DNA from: Pichia kudriavzevii | Lineage: Eukaryota; Ascomycota; Pichiomycetes; Pichiales; Pichiaceae | NCBI RefSeq assembly: GCF_003054445.1 | Contig: NC_042507.1 | Span: 2,294,001 to 2,358,000 of the forward strand | Length of the DNA: 64,000 nucleotides | Direction: 5' to 3' | In this document: piece by piece, positions 38,534 to 48,175 of the stretch | How positions within the stretch are numbered: position 1 is the stretch's first letter | Layout: every line of letters starts with the position of its first letter | Notes under the pieces: model-generated | Told to the model about the DNA's origin: nothing | Seen by the model: the letters and a program-made list of their open reading frames with translations, nothing else | Databases searched by the model: none | Program-made: the position numbers and the translations under genes

Positions 38534-41500
38534 TTAGGTTAACATAACGTTGGTCTTCCAATCCCTCAACACATCAACCCAACTATTACTTTTAACATTG
38601 TGATTCTTGCGCCTCCAAATTTCTAGCATAATTTGCCTGGCATTCCAATAGGTACCAATACCTGTCTGAGCAATATCTTGCCCCCATTTATTGAATCCGT
38701 TTTGTAAATATAATGTCATTGCTTCACTACCGGCAATGAAGCCTTGCCAAAATAAGGGTATAATATACGAAGTTTCTTTATTATTCTCTAGAATTTCTTG
38801 AATTTTGTTTAAATGGTGTAGAACTTTCTCAATCCTTTCTAGTAAATACATTGGATTGATATCTTCAATAAACCTGTAAAAATAAATGACAAGAGCGTGA
38901 TAGAATGACATCACATGATGATAAATACCCTCGTGTCTGGGTGAAATGAACCTCATTTGTTCTTCATCGGCATTCTCGGTTACTGAAGTATTTTCATCAT
39001 CTTCAACAACCAGTGTCCACTCTAATTTCCAAGTTAACAGTTTAAATTCTAATTGTTGAGATAACTCTTCAAAAAAATCAGGTATAGGTAGATTATGATC
39101 ATCGTGATATTTCTTGAATCTTGTTAATGGAACAATTTCACTAAACATTAGAATGAGGGAATTTGGTAAGCCATAAATAGCATCCGATGACACGACTTTA
39201 TCATCAAGTTTGTTCTTAGAAGGTTGAAAACTATTCCTAGTAATATCAACAAACGCAGGAATGTTGGAACTCTCATTCCCAACATTGGAACTTTTAGCAC
39301 TTTCATGGAATTTTTCGTCGTTATCAAATTTCTTAGCGGCATTCACTTTGCCGTTACTACTACCATGATCTTCCTCGACATCACCATCTACACCATCTAC
39401 ACCACCACCAACAACATTATCATCATCATTGTTCACAATAAATTCAATCCGAACCTTACCATTATCCGTGATTTTTTCATTATATTTACCCCTTTTATTG
39501 TTCGAAGCAGTGGAACCAATTCCACTACCCGGTGTAGTTAAAGAAGTTGTATTTTGTTTAGATGATAATTGTGAGTCATATTTCGAGTATTCAAACTTAT
39601 TCAAGTTTGAAACCGAATTTGCTTTATCAATGTATTGCTCTCTATAGTGGGAGCCGGTTTTACCTAATTTATTTGTTTTAAAACTCCTAAATATACCTCT
39701 AAACTGACCACTATTTAATTCGTCCAATTGTTCGATTGTTGGTTTGGAACCAGTTAAAAAATTCATGTAGTTGTTTTCATTTAAAAAAATTTCATTTTTT
39801 TGGATATTTTCCAAACTCGTTGAATCTTGAATCAACTTTAAAGAACTGAAAATTCTGTGTAGTATAATTGCCTTTGAAGATAATTTCTTCTTGTGTTGCA
39901 TCTTCTTCTCAATGATTTTCTCACAATGATCCAAATGAATTTTACAAGAACTCATGGTCCCCCAAACGACATCAATGGTCACCATTGACAAGACAGCGAC
40001 TAGTACATCCTTATATTTTTGGTTCAATATATCTTCTTGCATGCATTTTCCAACAAATTCATTGGCCTGTCTTCTTAATTGGATACCCAGGTCAACATAA
40101 TATTTCATCTCATCTGAGCCTCTAACAAACTTGCTTTGTAAATTGAATGCACTAACAGCTAACAAGGCATTTAACAATCCATTTCTAGCATTCGATGTTC
40201 TACCCAAGGACGCCAACTCACCGATAGCCATTATAGCACGAGGAAAATAGATGAATTTCCAAGGGTTCTTAGCTAGTGGTATAACTGTCATCATGTCAGC
40301 AACATCTTCAATATAGTAGTTAAGCAAATATCGAGCCATTGGATGCACATTAAGCGATGTTGTCGGAATACCAAATTTGTCAATTGCAAGAGATTTAGGT
40401 AACGGGGTGTTCTCTAAAATTTCCATAATATTTTTAGGCATCTTGACACCATTTGAAGCATGAATTTTGATTTTGTTATCAACGATTGGTTGATTAACTT
40501 GTTTAAATTTGTTGTTCAGATTTGTCGTAGGTACAATGCCGGGATTGTGGTTTTCTATATTGGGAGATGAAGAAGAGGCAGAATGCTCTATACTTGAAGG
40601 GGTGATGCCCTGTGCCTGATCCTTATCCATTGATAAAACAGAATAAATATCTTCTGAATGTGCTGTGCGTTTCTCTTGATGATTTTGGGGCTCCACAGAA
40701 GATGAAGGCTGGAAAGTAGCATGACCACAATCATTAACTTTGTGAACTTTATAGGTGCCTAGTTCATCGACACTGTTTCTACCTTGAAATAACATGTGTA
40801 ACATTTCATTTGGTACATGATCTTGAGTTATATCATTAGATTGCCTATTCTGGGATTTCTGAGTTCCCAAATTATTACTAAAAGTATTTGCATTTGATTC
40901 TAACTTGGAATTCTTCATTGGAGATCCCATCTTAGTAGAATTGGTGTGCTCAATTGAGGATGCTTTTATATTGAAAATGGAACCCATATTTTTATTAAGC
41001 ATATGGTTTGAATTGGTTGTTCTTAAATTATCGGGAGTAGAATTGGTGTTATTGTCATTCTCCATATTGGCCGTGCCATTATTTGTATTGAAACTCTGAC
41101 TATTGCTATTACTATCGTTGTTGTGGTTGTGGTTGTTATTACCAATGGTGCCTCCACCTGTGTTGACTAAATTTTGGTTTTCTAAATCAAACATATCAAG
41201 AAAATGGGTATCACCATTTAGTGCAGATGCAGTCAACAATGCAGCATCTAACAATTCTGTACTTAACCATTCATTGCCAATTGGAGCTTGTTTATTACTC
41301 GAATCCAAATAATTAGGAATCTGAACAATTGAGTTTGAGACATTTTGAGGATACATAAAGCTCTGGTCTTTCAAAGTCCTAAAGTTTATCTTGTTATTGT
41401 TGTTGTTATTATTATTAAAACCATTCTCATGATGCTCACCATTGTGATTGCAAGAATGATAATAAGATGATGGAGTTAAAGGAGTATTTGCTGTCGGGGT

Positions 41501-42055
41501 GTTTGCTGAGGATGTATTGCGAGAATCAATCTTTCTTCTCTTGATAGAATTAGACTGTGACTTGTTGTATGTGTTGTTGGTACTGGTGCTGGTACTGATG
41601 CTGGTGTTATGGTTATTCGTCAACCCAGAGGCATTTGCTTTGCGTTTCCTCTTCTTGGGTATAAGTTTTGTTCCTCTAAAGACACCAAAATGTCCCTTAA
41701 TAATTGTAGGATCCGATTTCGATTGGATGGGCATGTTATGCAAATACCCCAAATCTGCATCCATCTCATCGTATAATCGGTAGGTTTGATGCTCGGGATA
41801 CTTTACATATTCAATTGATCTTCGTTGGCAGTATTCGGTTTCTTGATTCGGCTTGGAAGGTAGTTGATAACCATATTTATCAAATTGAATTGACTGTATC
41901 CAACGGAGCTTCACGTCATACCCTTCACAAACAAATCCGGACTTCTTACACTTCAAACAGGAAGGTTTCCCCAAATCACAGGCTATCTTACGCCGCCTAC
42001 AAGTGTAACATCCCGAAAACGATTTTGACCTTCTTTGGAGCTTCTTCTCTGCCAT
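38534..42055 (-). CDS. ARG81: Zn2Cys6 transcription factor, arginine-responsive Arg81 type
   Basis: 1173 residues from the ATG at 42055 (S. cerevisiae 880). The zinc cluster is FSGCYTCRRRKIACD and LGKPSCLKCKKSGFVCEGY. The downstream LRWIQSIQFDKYGYQLPS, CQRRSIEYVKY, YDEMDADLGYLH and HFGVFRGT segments match the Arg81-specific region after the cluster, which is the arginine-binding part. The extra length is mostly Asn/Ser/Thr-rich low complexity (about 140-360 and 800-900) from CAA/AAC/ACC repeats. Arg81 acts with Mcm1, Arg80 and Arg82 to repress arginine synthesis and induce its breakdown. The second half has the fungal regulatory middle-homology region. Confidence 0.9.
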   Translation of the reverse strand: MAEKKLQRRSKSFSGCYTCRRRKIACDLGKPSCLKCKKSGFVCEGYDVKLRWIQSIQFDKYGYQLPSKPNQETEYCQRRSIEYVKYPEHQTYRLYDEMDADLGYLHNMPIQSKSDPTIIKGHFGVFRGTKLIPKKRKRKANASGLTNNHNTSISTSTSTNNTYNKSQSNSIKRRKIDSRNTSSANTPTANTPLTPSSYYHSCNHNGEHHENGFNNNNNNNNKINFRTLKDQSFMYPQNVSNSIVQIPNYLDSSNKQAPIGNEWLSTELLDAALLTASALNGDTHFLDMFDLENQNLVNTGGGTIGNNNHNHNNDSNSNSQSFNTNNGTANMENDNNTNSTPDNLRTTNSNHMLNKNMGSIFNIKASSIEHTNSTKMGSPMKNSKLESNANTFSNNLGTQKSQNRQSNDITQDHVPNEMLHMLFQGRNSVDELGTYKVHKVNDCGHATFQPSSSVEPQNHQEKRTAHSEDIYSVLSMDKDQAQGITPSSIEHSASSSSPNIENHNPGIVPTTNLNNKFKQVNQPIVDNKIKIHASNGVKMPKNIMEILENTPLPKSLAIDKFGIPTTSLNVHPMARYLLNYYIEDVADMMTVIPLAKNPWKFIYFPRAIMAIGELASLGRTSNARNGLLNALLAVSAFNLQSKFVRGSDEMKYYVDLGIQLRRQANEFVGKCMQEDILNQKYKDVLVAVLSMVTIDVVWGTMSSCKIHLDHCEKIIEKKMQHKKKLSSKAIILHRIFSSLKLIQDSTSLENIQKNEIFLNENNYMNFLTGSKPTIEQLDELNSGQFRGIFRSFKTNKLGKTGSHYREQYIDKANSVSNLNKFEYSKYDSQLSSKQNTTSLTTPGSGIGSTASNNKRGKYNEKITDNGKVRIEFIVNNDDDNVVGGGVDGVDGDVEEDHGSSNGKVNAAKKFDNDEKFHESAKSSNVGNESSNIPAFVDITRNSFQPSKNKLDDKVVSSDAIYGLPNSLILMFSEIVPLTRFKKYHDDHNLPIPDFFEELSQQLEFKLLTWKLEWTLVVEDDENTSVTENADEEQMRFISPRHEGIYHHVMSFYHALVIYFYRFIEDINPMYLLERIEKVLHHLNKIQEILENNKETSYIIPLFWQGFIAGSEAMTLYLQNGFNKWGQDIAQTGIGTYWNARQIMLEIWRRKNHNVKSNSWVDVLRDWKTNVMLT

Positions 42056-42470
42056 CACTTGCCACTAAAAGACGTTTGTCTATTATTATAACCGTTTCAA
42101 TACACGTCAAATTACCAAGGGGGGGAAGGGGAAGGGGGTGATAGCGGACCGGACCGTATCGTCACATTGACATTGCCTGTCAATATTGGCTTCTCTTCTC
42201 TTAGACGACTGCTCTCGCCTCCTCCTGCAGCTAGCTGATTTCACAAAATGAAAATTTTTCATTTGCGCCCATTCGCTAAAAGGTGCCGTTTGTAATCACT
42301 TAATTGTTGTACACCTTCAATTACTTCTTCTCCAATTCTCACATTATCCCATCCTTCTATATCTTCTCTAGTCCATCTCCGTTTTGGTGTTTTAACTTAC
42401 AACTCTTAAAACTTCATCGCAACTCCACTGAGCCTCTTTTACAAAATCCTCTTTCCATTTCTAGCAAATA
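42056..42470. promoter_or_regulatory. ARG81 promoter and TAF13 3' region
   Basis: 415 bp. A G-rich patch (about 42119-42140) and two CGGACC units occur near the ARG81 start. No ORF or RNA gene supported. Confidence 0.5.
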
Positions 42471-42956
42471 TCAACGCTTAATATTGCCCTTTTTATTTAC
42501 TTTACTTGTTTTACTCATTTTACTCGTTTTGCCAGTTTTCCCAAACTTGGTGTTCTTTGTAATACTGGACTTGCCATTATGGACACCGTCACCACTTCCG
42601 CCACCAATGGCACTACCGTTTTGAGCATGAGCCTTCTCACTAACGTCAAACATACGATTGGCACGCGTGATTTCCTTTGAAAGGACAGACAAATCCTCCA
42701 TTCTACCTAGCTTGACGGGTTCACCTCGAAGGGCAAACTTGAGGTCGCTTTCGGCAAACTTGGACCGTTTCTGTAACTTCCTCACGGAATTGGCCTCTGT
42801 AATCACATCAATGAGGTAACTGGTAACACAATCTTCCAGCATATGGATGGTCTCAATGTTTGGAGATGCCGAGTCGCCGTACGCGTAAAGTAGCGACTTG
42901 AGGTCGTTCGTAAACATCCGTTGCTTCCCCTTTGGATATCTCTTAATGACTGCCAT
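42471..42956 (-). CDS. TAF13: TFIID subunit Taf13
   Basis: 161 residues (S. cerevisiae 167). The histone fold is FTNDLKSLLYAYGDSASPN, then DCVTSYLIDVITEA and FAESDLKFALRGEPVKLGRMEDL, closely matching Taf13. The partner is Taf11, and the pair sits near TBP in TFIID. The C-terminal 60 residues are low complexity, Gly/Ser then Lys/Thr-rich (KTSKMSKTSKVNKKG), unlike the acidic tail in S. cerevisiae. It is divergent from the desaturase gene. Confidence 0.94.
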   Translation of the reverse strand: MAVIKRYPKGKQRMFTNDLKSLLYAYGDSASPNIETIHMLEDCVTSYLIDVITEANSVRKLQKRSKFAESDLKFALRGEPVKLGRMEDLSVLSKEITRANRMFDVSEKAHAQNGSAIGGGSGDGVHNGKSSITKNTKFGKTGKTSKMSKTSKVNKKGNIKR

Positions 42957-43705
42957 GTCTCTGCTGTATCTATCTCTATATGATTACTTTCTCCCACTAC
43001 TAGTAAAAAGTATAGGAACTAGAGACGTCACTCTCTTTCTACTGGTGTTGACCTCATGGTGTCATAAATTGCTTTTCAAGTTGGCGGCTCTGGTAACCTT
43101 GAAATTTGCAAAGGCGCGGGTAGCAATTGAGGCCCCACATCACACTTGTACCAGCAAAGAAAAAAAAAAAAAAAAAAAGAAAAAACATGTGCGCGCATAA
43201 TCTATTCTAAGGGGGGGGGGGGAAGAGAAAAGAACTGGTACGCTCACAGCCAGGTGGTTCTCCTTGGGTGCAACTTGCGTGCATAATGTGTTTGTACTTG
43301 ATTATTCATGGATGTATATATGTATTTGTCTGTATATGTGAATCATTAAACAATTATAGAGATATGTTTTGGTGTTTATTAGGTGGTGAAAAGCCCCTTT
43401 GTGTAAATGAGCCATACATCGTATGAAAGGGAATGCCTTTAATTGAGAACCGGGTTTTTTCCGTTCCCAATGAGGAAATTTTCTGGGAAACAATGCCAAA
43501 AATAATGCCAGAAATAATGCCAGAAAAAAAAAAACGGTAAAATCAGATATGGTAAAAAAGTGTAAAATCTTGCCGGATAAAACAAATAATCATGTTATGT
43601 GAAATATCCACAACCGTATACACCCTCTCTGGTATTCTAAAATCCACCCTCATTTTCTAGTTACTGATTTTCTCTGTTGTTGCAGCTATTCACCTGGACC
43701 ACACA
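42957..43705. promoter_or_regulatory. Divergent intergenic region TAF13/desaturase, 749 bp
   Basis: Contains an A-tract (43160-43178), a run of 12 G (43211-43222) and three AATGCCARAA units (43493-43525). No gene seen. Confidence 0.6.
43160..43222 (+). repeat. Poly(A) tract followed by a 12-bp poly(G) tract
   Basis: A run of about 19 A (43160-43178) is followed 33 bp later by an uninterrupted run of 12 G (43211-43222). Pure G runs of this length are uncommon in AT-rich yeast DNA. Confidence 0.85.
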
Positions 43706-45313
43706 ATGACTTTGGAGAAGGAGAAGATACTCCAGCCTAGAGAGGTTGAGGATCTGATTGCTAATGGACATGCCATTGTCGTTTACGGAGACTGTGTTTT
43801 AAAGCTTGATTCATGGATGAAATACCATCCTGGAGGTGATAAGGCCATCCACCATTTGATTGGGCGTGATGCCACGGATGAAATGAACTCGTACCATTGC
43901 GATGAAACAATTTCCATTTTCAAACGTTATAAAATCGGTAAGTTGGATTCCCCCTGGATCAACATGCTACCTCCCATCCAAGGCGGTAAATATAGGTTTC
44001 TTAATGGTGAGATTTCAGAGAAAAAACTATGTGGCCAAACAGAAGTTACTATTAGATCCAAGATTCCTCAAAATGTGGTTCTCTTACAAGGCATGGATGA
44101 ATATTACCCCGTTGAAAATAAAAACTCTAATCCAATCAGAGATCCAAGAGTTGTAATCAATAATTATGATAATAACTTGGTGAAGAATGACTTGAATGAG
44201 CTCCCCCCTCTGGATTACAAAACCCAGCGTCTCTTGTCTGTGAAATATAACGAGATGCACCAAAAAATCATTAATGATGGTTTGTATGATTGTCCATACA
44301 TTGAATATTTCAAGCAATTTTGTATTAATTTAACTCTAGGGCTGTATTCTTTGATATTCTTCAAAACAGGCCACTACTTCATAAGTGCAGCTCTTCTAGG
44401 GTTTTTCTGGCAACAACTTGTCTTTATTGCTCATGATGCAGGCCATATAGGTATAACCCACAATTTCCAAATTGATAACATCATCGGCACAATCATTGCA
44501 GACTGGATAGGTGGGCTATCCCTAGGTTGGTGGAAACGTAGTCACAACGTTCACCATCTAATTACTAACGATCCGATCCATGATCCAGATATTCAACATC
44601 TACCTTTCTTTTGTGTTAGTTCAAGGTTGTTTGGTAATATTTTCTCAACATATTACGAAAAGTACCTTTGGTTTGATAAATTTGCCCAATTCTTATTACC
44701 TTACCAGCATTACCTATATTACCCAATCCTATGTTTTGGTAGGTTTAACCTCTATCGTTTGTCTTGGGAGTATGTTTTAAAAGGCCAGGGCCCGAGGCAT
44801 GGCAAGGCGGCATGGTTCCGGTATTTTGAACTCATGGGGCTTTCCTTCTTTATATATTGGTTTTTCTATCTAATGGTGGGGAGCTTACCCACCAAATGGG
44901 ATAAATTCCAGTATATCATGGTTTCACATATTGCCACGATGATTGTCCACGTGCAAATCACCTTGAGCCATTTTGCAATGTCGACTTCGGACTTAGGACA
45001 AAGTGAAAGTTTTGTTTCAAGACAGTTGCGTACAACAATGGATGTCTCCTGTCCTGAATGGTTAGATTTCTTCCATGGCGGTTTGCACTACCAAGCAATA
45101 CATCATTTATTTCCAAGGTTACCTCGTCATAATTTCCGCAAAGCTCAGCACTACGTTTTAGAGTTTTGTAAGGAAACAGGGCTCAAGTATTCAATTTACG
45201 GTTTTACTGATGGAAATGGTATTGTCATCAACAAATTGCATGATATCGCTAAGCAAGTTATCATTATGAAGGAAGCCTTGGTTGCTGAGAGTAAAAATCC
45301 ACACTTGGATTGA
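43706..45313 (+). CDS. Sphingolipid delta-8 desaturase (cytochrome b5 fusion)
   Basis: 535 residues. An N-terminal cytochrome b5 domain carries the heme ligands His41 in YHPGGD and His64 in SYHCDE. The desaturase has the three boxes HDAGH (243-247), HNVHH (280-284) and QAIHH (463-467), with Gln replacing the first His of box three, the mark of front-end desaturases. About four membrane helices place it in the ER. Fungal proteins of this architecture make 8-desaturated long-chain bases of glucosylceramides (C. albicans SLD1). S. cerevisiae lacks the pathway; many other yeasts have it. A fatty-acid delta-5/6 desaturase is the alternative but is not expected here. Confidence 0.88.
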   Translation: MTLEKEKILQPREVEDLIANGHAIVVYGDCVLKLDSWMKYHPGGDKAIHHLIGRDATDEMNSYHCDETISIFKRYKIGKLDSPWINMLPPIQGGKYRFLNGEISEKKLCGQTEVTIRSKIPQNVVLLQGMDEYYPVENKNSNPIRDPRVVINNYDNNLVKNDLNELPPLDYKTQRLLSVKYNEMHQKIINDGLYDCPYIEYFKQFCINLTLGLYSLIFFKTGHYFISAALLGFFWQQLVFIAHDAGHIGITHNFQIDNIIGTIIADWIGGLSLGWWKRSHNVHHLITNDPIHDPDIQHLPFFCVSSRLFGNIFSTYYEKYLWFDKFAQFLLPYQHYLYYPILCFGRFNLYRLSWEYVLKGQGPRHGKAAWFRYFELMGLSFFIYWFFYLMVGSLPTKWDKFQYIMVSHIATMIVHVQITLSHFAMSTSDLGQSESFVSRQLRTTMDVSCPEWLDFFHGGLHYQAIHHLFPRLPRHNFRKAQHYVLEFCKETGLKYSIYGFTDGNGIVINKLHDIAKQVIIMKEALVAESKNPHLD

Positions 45314-45633
45314 GCGCACTTTCATCATGGAGCTAAGGTCAGGCGTCCTTCGATGTTATAGGTCAATTATATAGATAGAGTATTCATACATGTATATATG
45401 CATGTTTGTATGTATGTGTATCAAGAGCATGCTAGATATACTGAAAAAAATCTCAATACACTAGGCAAATATGGAATTTTATCTATATAAGCAATCTGCC
45501 TGGGCCGTTCATTCAACTTCGAGGTTTTTCTTAAAGAATATATAAAATTTAGAATTGAACGCATCCTTCCTAAGCAGGAAAGCTTTGGCGTCACCGTAAG
45601 CTTCTCCACCAGGATAGTGTACCACGTATAGCA
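45314..45633. other. Intergenic region between desaturase and SCY1
   Basis: 320 bp with short TATGTATG runs (about 45390-45420), otherwise nothing recognised. Confidence 0.5.
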
Positions 45634-48105
45634 ATGTTCAAAGTATTCAAGACATCAGGGATAGAGGGAAACTATAGTATCTCTTCATATCCATTGTTTG
45701 TAAACAACAGTTGTTGGTCAGTTTATCCAGCCAAACATAAAACAACTAAAAAACAGTATTCTGTTTGGCAATTCCAGAAAAAAGAAATTGAACAACGTTT
45801 GACCAATGAGGGCGTCATCAGTAAAAGTAACAAACACATGATCATGAATGATATCTTTGAAAACTTGAGAACATTTATAGGAAACCAAATGAAGTTAAAG
45901 CATCCTAATTTTGTGACAGTGATTGAGCCATTAGAAGATCACAAATCTAGAGTATTGTTTGTCACCGAAAACGTCATTAACGATGTTGAAAACATCAATA
46001 AGGAAGAGCTCGATGAGATAATGATAGCTCAGGGTCTACTACAAGTTTGTACTGGTTTGAAATTTTTGCATGAATCTGTTAATTCTGTTCATCTAAACCT
46101 GAACCCTTCCTCAATTTTGATAACTGATAATTATGACTGGAAAATCTCTGGATTAACGTTTATGGAGAAAATAGTGAGTGGTGCTATTGAAAAATATATA
46201 GACCCAATAGACAATAGATTGCCAACTTTTCTAAGTATCGATTTTAGATTCTCAAGCCCCAACCTAATGTTGAAACACAGAGTTGATTATATTGATGATT
46301 TATTCTCACTCTGTTGTATGGTTTACTACTTATACACAAGTGGAAACTTATTGATCAAGTGTGAAAAATGCTCCAGTATATCGGATTACGAAAGGGGAGT
46401 TGCGAAAATGAACCAACTGCTTCAAAGTGCCAACAGTACGAACAATCATGCTTCGTTTCAAAAGATCCCAAAAAGTTTTTACCATAGGCTTATCGAGGTT
46501 TTGCAAAATACACAAGAGTCGAATACCGATGTTATTCAACTACATAAATCGTATAACATAGACGACTTAATGGAGTCCGAAATTTTCAATAATCCTCTAA
46601 TCAAAGTTTTAAACACGCTTGATGGATACACCACTTTTTCAGCACATGAACGGATCAATTATTTAAAGGGCTTGAAAAATGAAATAGAGAAGTTTCCTAA
46701 GACTTTGATTATTAATAAGTTCATACCTATCTTAATTGGTTCTGTTGATATTGCGCAATTTAAGAAAAAGGAGAAACCACCAACCGAAATTGAAGAGTTG
46801 ATAGTGGAAGTTTGTGATAATTTACTTATTATATCTAAATCCTTGTCACAATTAACATTCACCGATAAAGTGTTTCCCTACATTCTTTCAATTTTGAAAA
46901 AGACTCCATTTGATGGATTCAAGATACTGCTATTGAAAAACTTGTCAGTTATTCAATCTGGGTTAAATGCAAACTCAAGCAGCAATTCAAACAATGAGAT
47001 GTTTCAAAAATTTTCGCTTGATTTATTTGAAAAGTGTATTGGTGACACAAACTCAATGGTTGTCCAAGAGTTAACTTTGACATATATTAAAACTATCATG
47101 CAATTTCAGCAGTACTCCACTATTACAAACAACATATTGCCTAAATTGTGTACGTTATATTCTACCACGACATCTCTCAAGGTAAAAAGCCTATCTGTGA
47201 ATGCATTTATCACCATGGTATCTGATTTAGATACCAAAGTACTTGATGACCATATTATTGTTGAGACTTTATTGCCGCTGATATACAACACTTCACCGGC
47301 TATATTTTCGAACACCAAGTTTACTCAGAGTATCATCAGATTGTACAACAGTATATTTAAAAAACTCTCTGGTTCATCAACAAAGAAATTCAATGTAAAG
47401 GGAACAGATGTTGACCTCTATGACGTTATAATGGAATTAGGTTTCAATATATGGAAACTTGCCAAGTACATGTTTAATAAACAAGACTTAAATAATGTTT
47501 ATCAATTATGGTCACAGATTGAGCAATTCATGAAGAAAGAACTAGATTCAAAAGCGTCGAATAGTATCCCAGAATCTTCACCAGCATTTGAAAGCACGAA
47601 CTTTAATTCTAATATAGCAGCAGCCGCAATTTCTCCAGCTGCGAAAGAACAAAAACCAGTACAGGGCCCAAACATGACAGTTGCAGCAACAAACGATTAC
47701 ACAACACCAAAACCAGGGACAAGTACCAACACATTCAGCACAATGGCAACAATGAAACCAAAGAAAATGGTCTTAGGAAATCAAAACCCAAAAATAGCAT
47801 CGACACCCCGGCTGGTATTTGGCCAAACGAACCAAACGATAAATTCTGTTGCTTCTAACACCATCGATTGGACAACTGCAGAGAGCGGCGTTATGAAGCC
47901 AACTACCCAGAATGGAAAAAAGAACACGACGTCAACATCATTTAATGTCATGCCTGCAATGGCACCTACACGTAGTAGTGTGAATGTACATGTGAATGGA
48001 GCACAACCCCCGGCTGGGGATAATAACACCATCGATGATGAATGGGGGGCTTTTGAGATAGGGTCCACCACAAAAAAAAATGAATGGGATGACTTGCTCA
48101 CTTAG
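45634..48105 (+). CDS. SCY1: Scy1-like pseudokinase (SCYL2 type)
   Basis: 823 residues (S. cerevisiae 804). The kinase-like domain (about 20-310) lacks key residues: the HRD site reads VHLNLNPSSILI and the DFG site reads ISGLTF, so it should be inactive. HEAT repeats follow (about 330-620). The C-terminal 180 residues are Asn/Thr/Ser/Pro-rich and end DEWGAFEIGS and EWDDLLT, acidic-aromatic motifs of the kind that bind clathrin adaptors. Family members act in Golgi-endosome trafficking. It is convergent with MIY1, with a 70-bp gap. Confidence 0.92.
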   Translation: MFKVFKTSGIEGNYSISSYPLFVNNSCWSVYPAKHKTTKKQYSVWQFQKKEIEQRLTNEGVISKSNKHMIMNDIFENLRTFIGNQMKLKHPNFVTVIEPLEDHKSRVLFVTENVINDVENINKEELDEIMIAQGLLQVCTGLKFLHESVNSVHLNLNPSSILITDNYDWKISGLTFMEKIVSGAIEKYIDPIDNRLPTFLSIDFRFSSPNLMLKHRVDYIDDLFSLCCMVYYLYTSGNLLIKCEKCSSISDYERGVAKMNQLLQSANSTNNHASFQKIPKSFYHRLIEVLQNTQESNTDVIQLHKSYNIDDLMESEIFNNPLIKVLNTLDGYTTFSAHERINYLKGLKNEIEKFPKTLIINKFIPILIGSVDIAQFKKKEKPPTEIEELIVEVCDNLLIISKSLSQLTFTDKVFPYILSILKKTPFDGFKILLLKNLSVIQSGLNANSSSNSNNEMFQKFSLDLFEKCIGDTNSMVVQELTLTYIKTIMQFQQYSTITNNILPKLCTLYSTTTSLKVKSLSVNAFITMVSDLDTKVLDDHIIVETLLPLIYNTSPAIFSNTKFTQSIIRLYNSIFKKLSGSSTKKFNVKGTDVDLYDVIMELGFNIWKLAKYMFNKQDLNNVYQLWSQIEQFMKKELDSKASNSIPESSPAFESTNFNSNIAAAAISPAAKEQKPVQGPNMTVAATNDYTTPKPGTSTNTFSTMATMKPKKMVLGNQNPKIASTPRLVFGQTNQTINSVASNTIDWTTAESGVMKPTTQNGKKNTTSTSFNVMPAMAPTRSSVNVHVNGAQPPAGDNNTIDDEWGAFEIGSTTKKNEWDDLLT

Positions 48106-48175
48106 CACGTTTTTTGTGAACTGATAGTTTTTATATTACGTATCTAGGTAGCACCATGTTATTTTTATAAGAACA

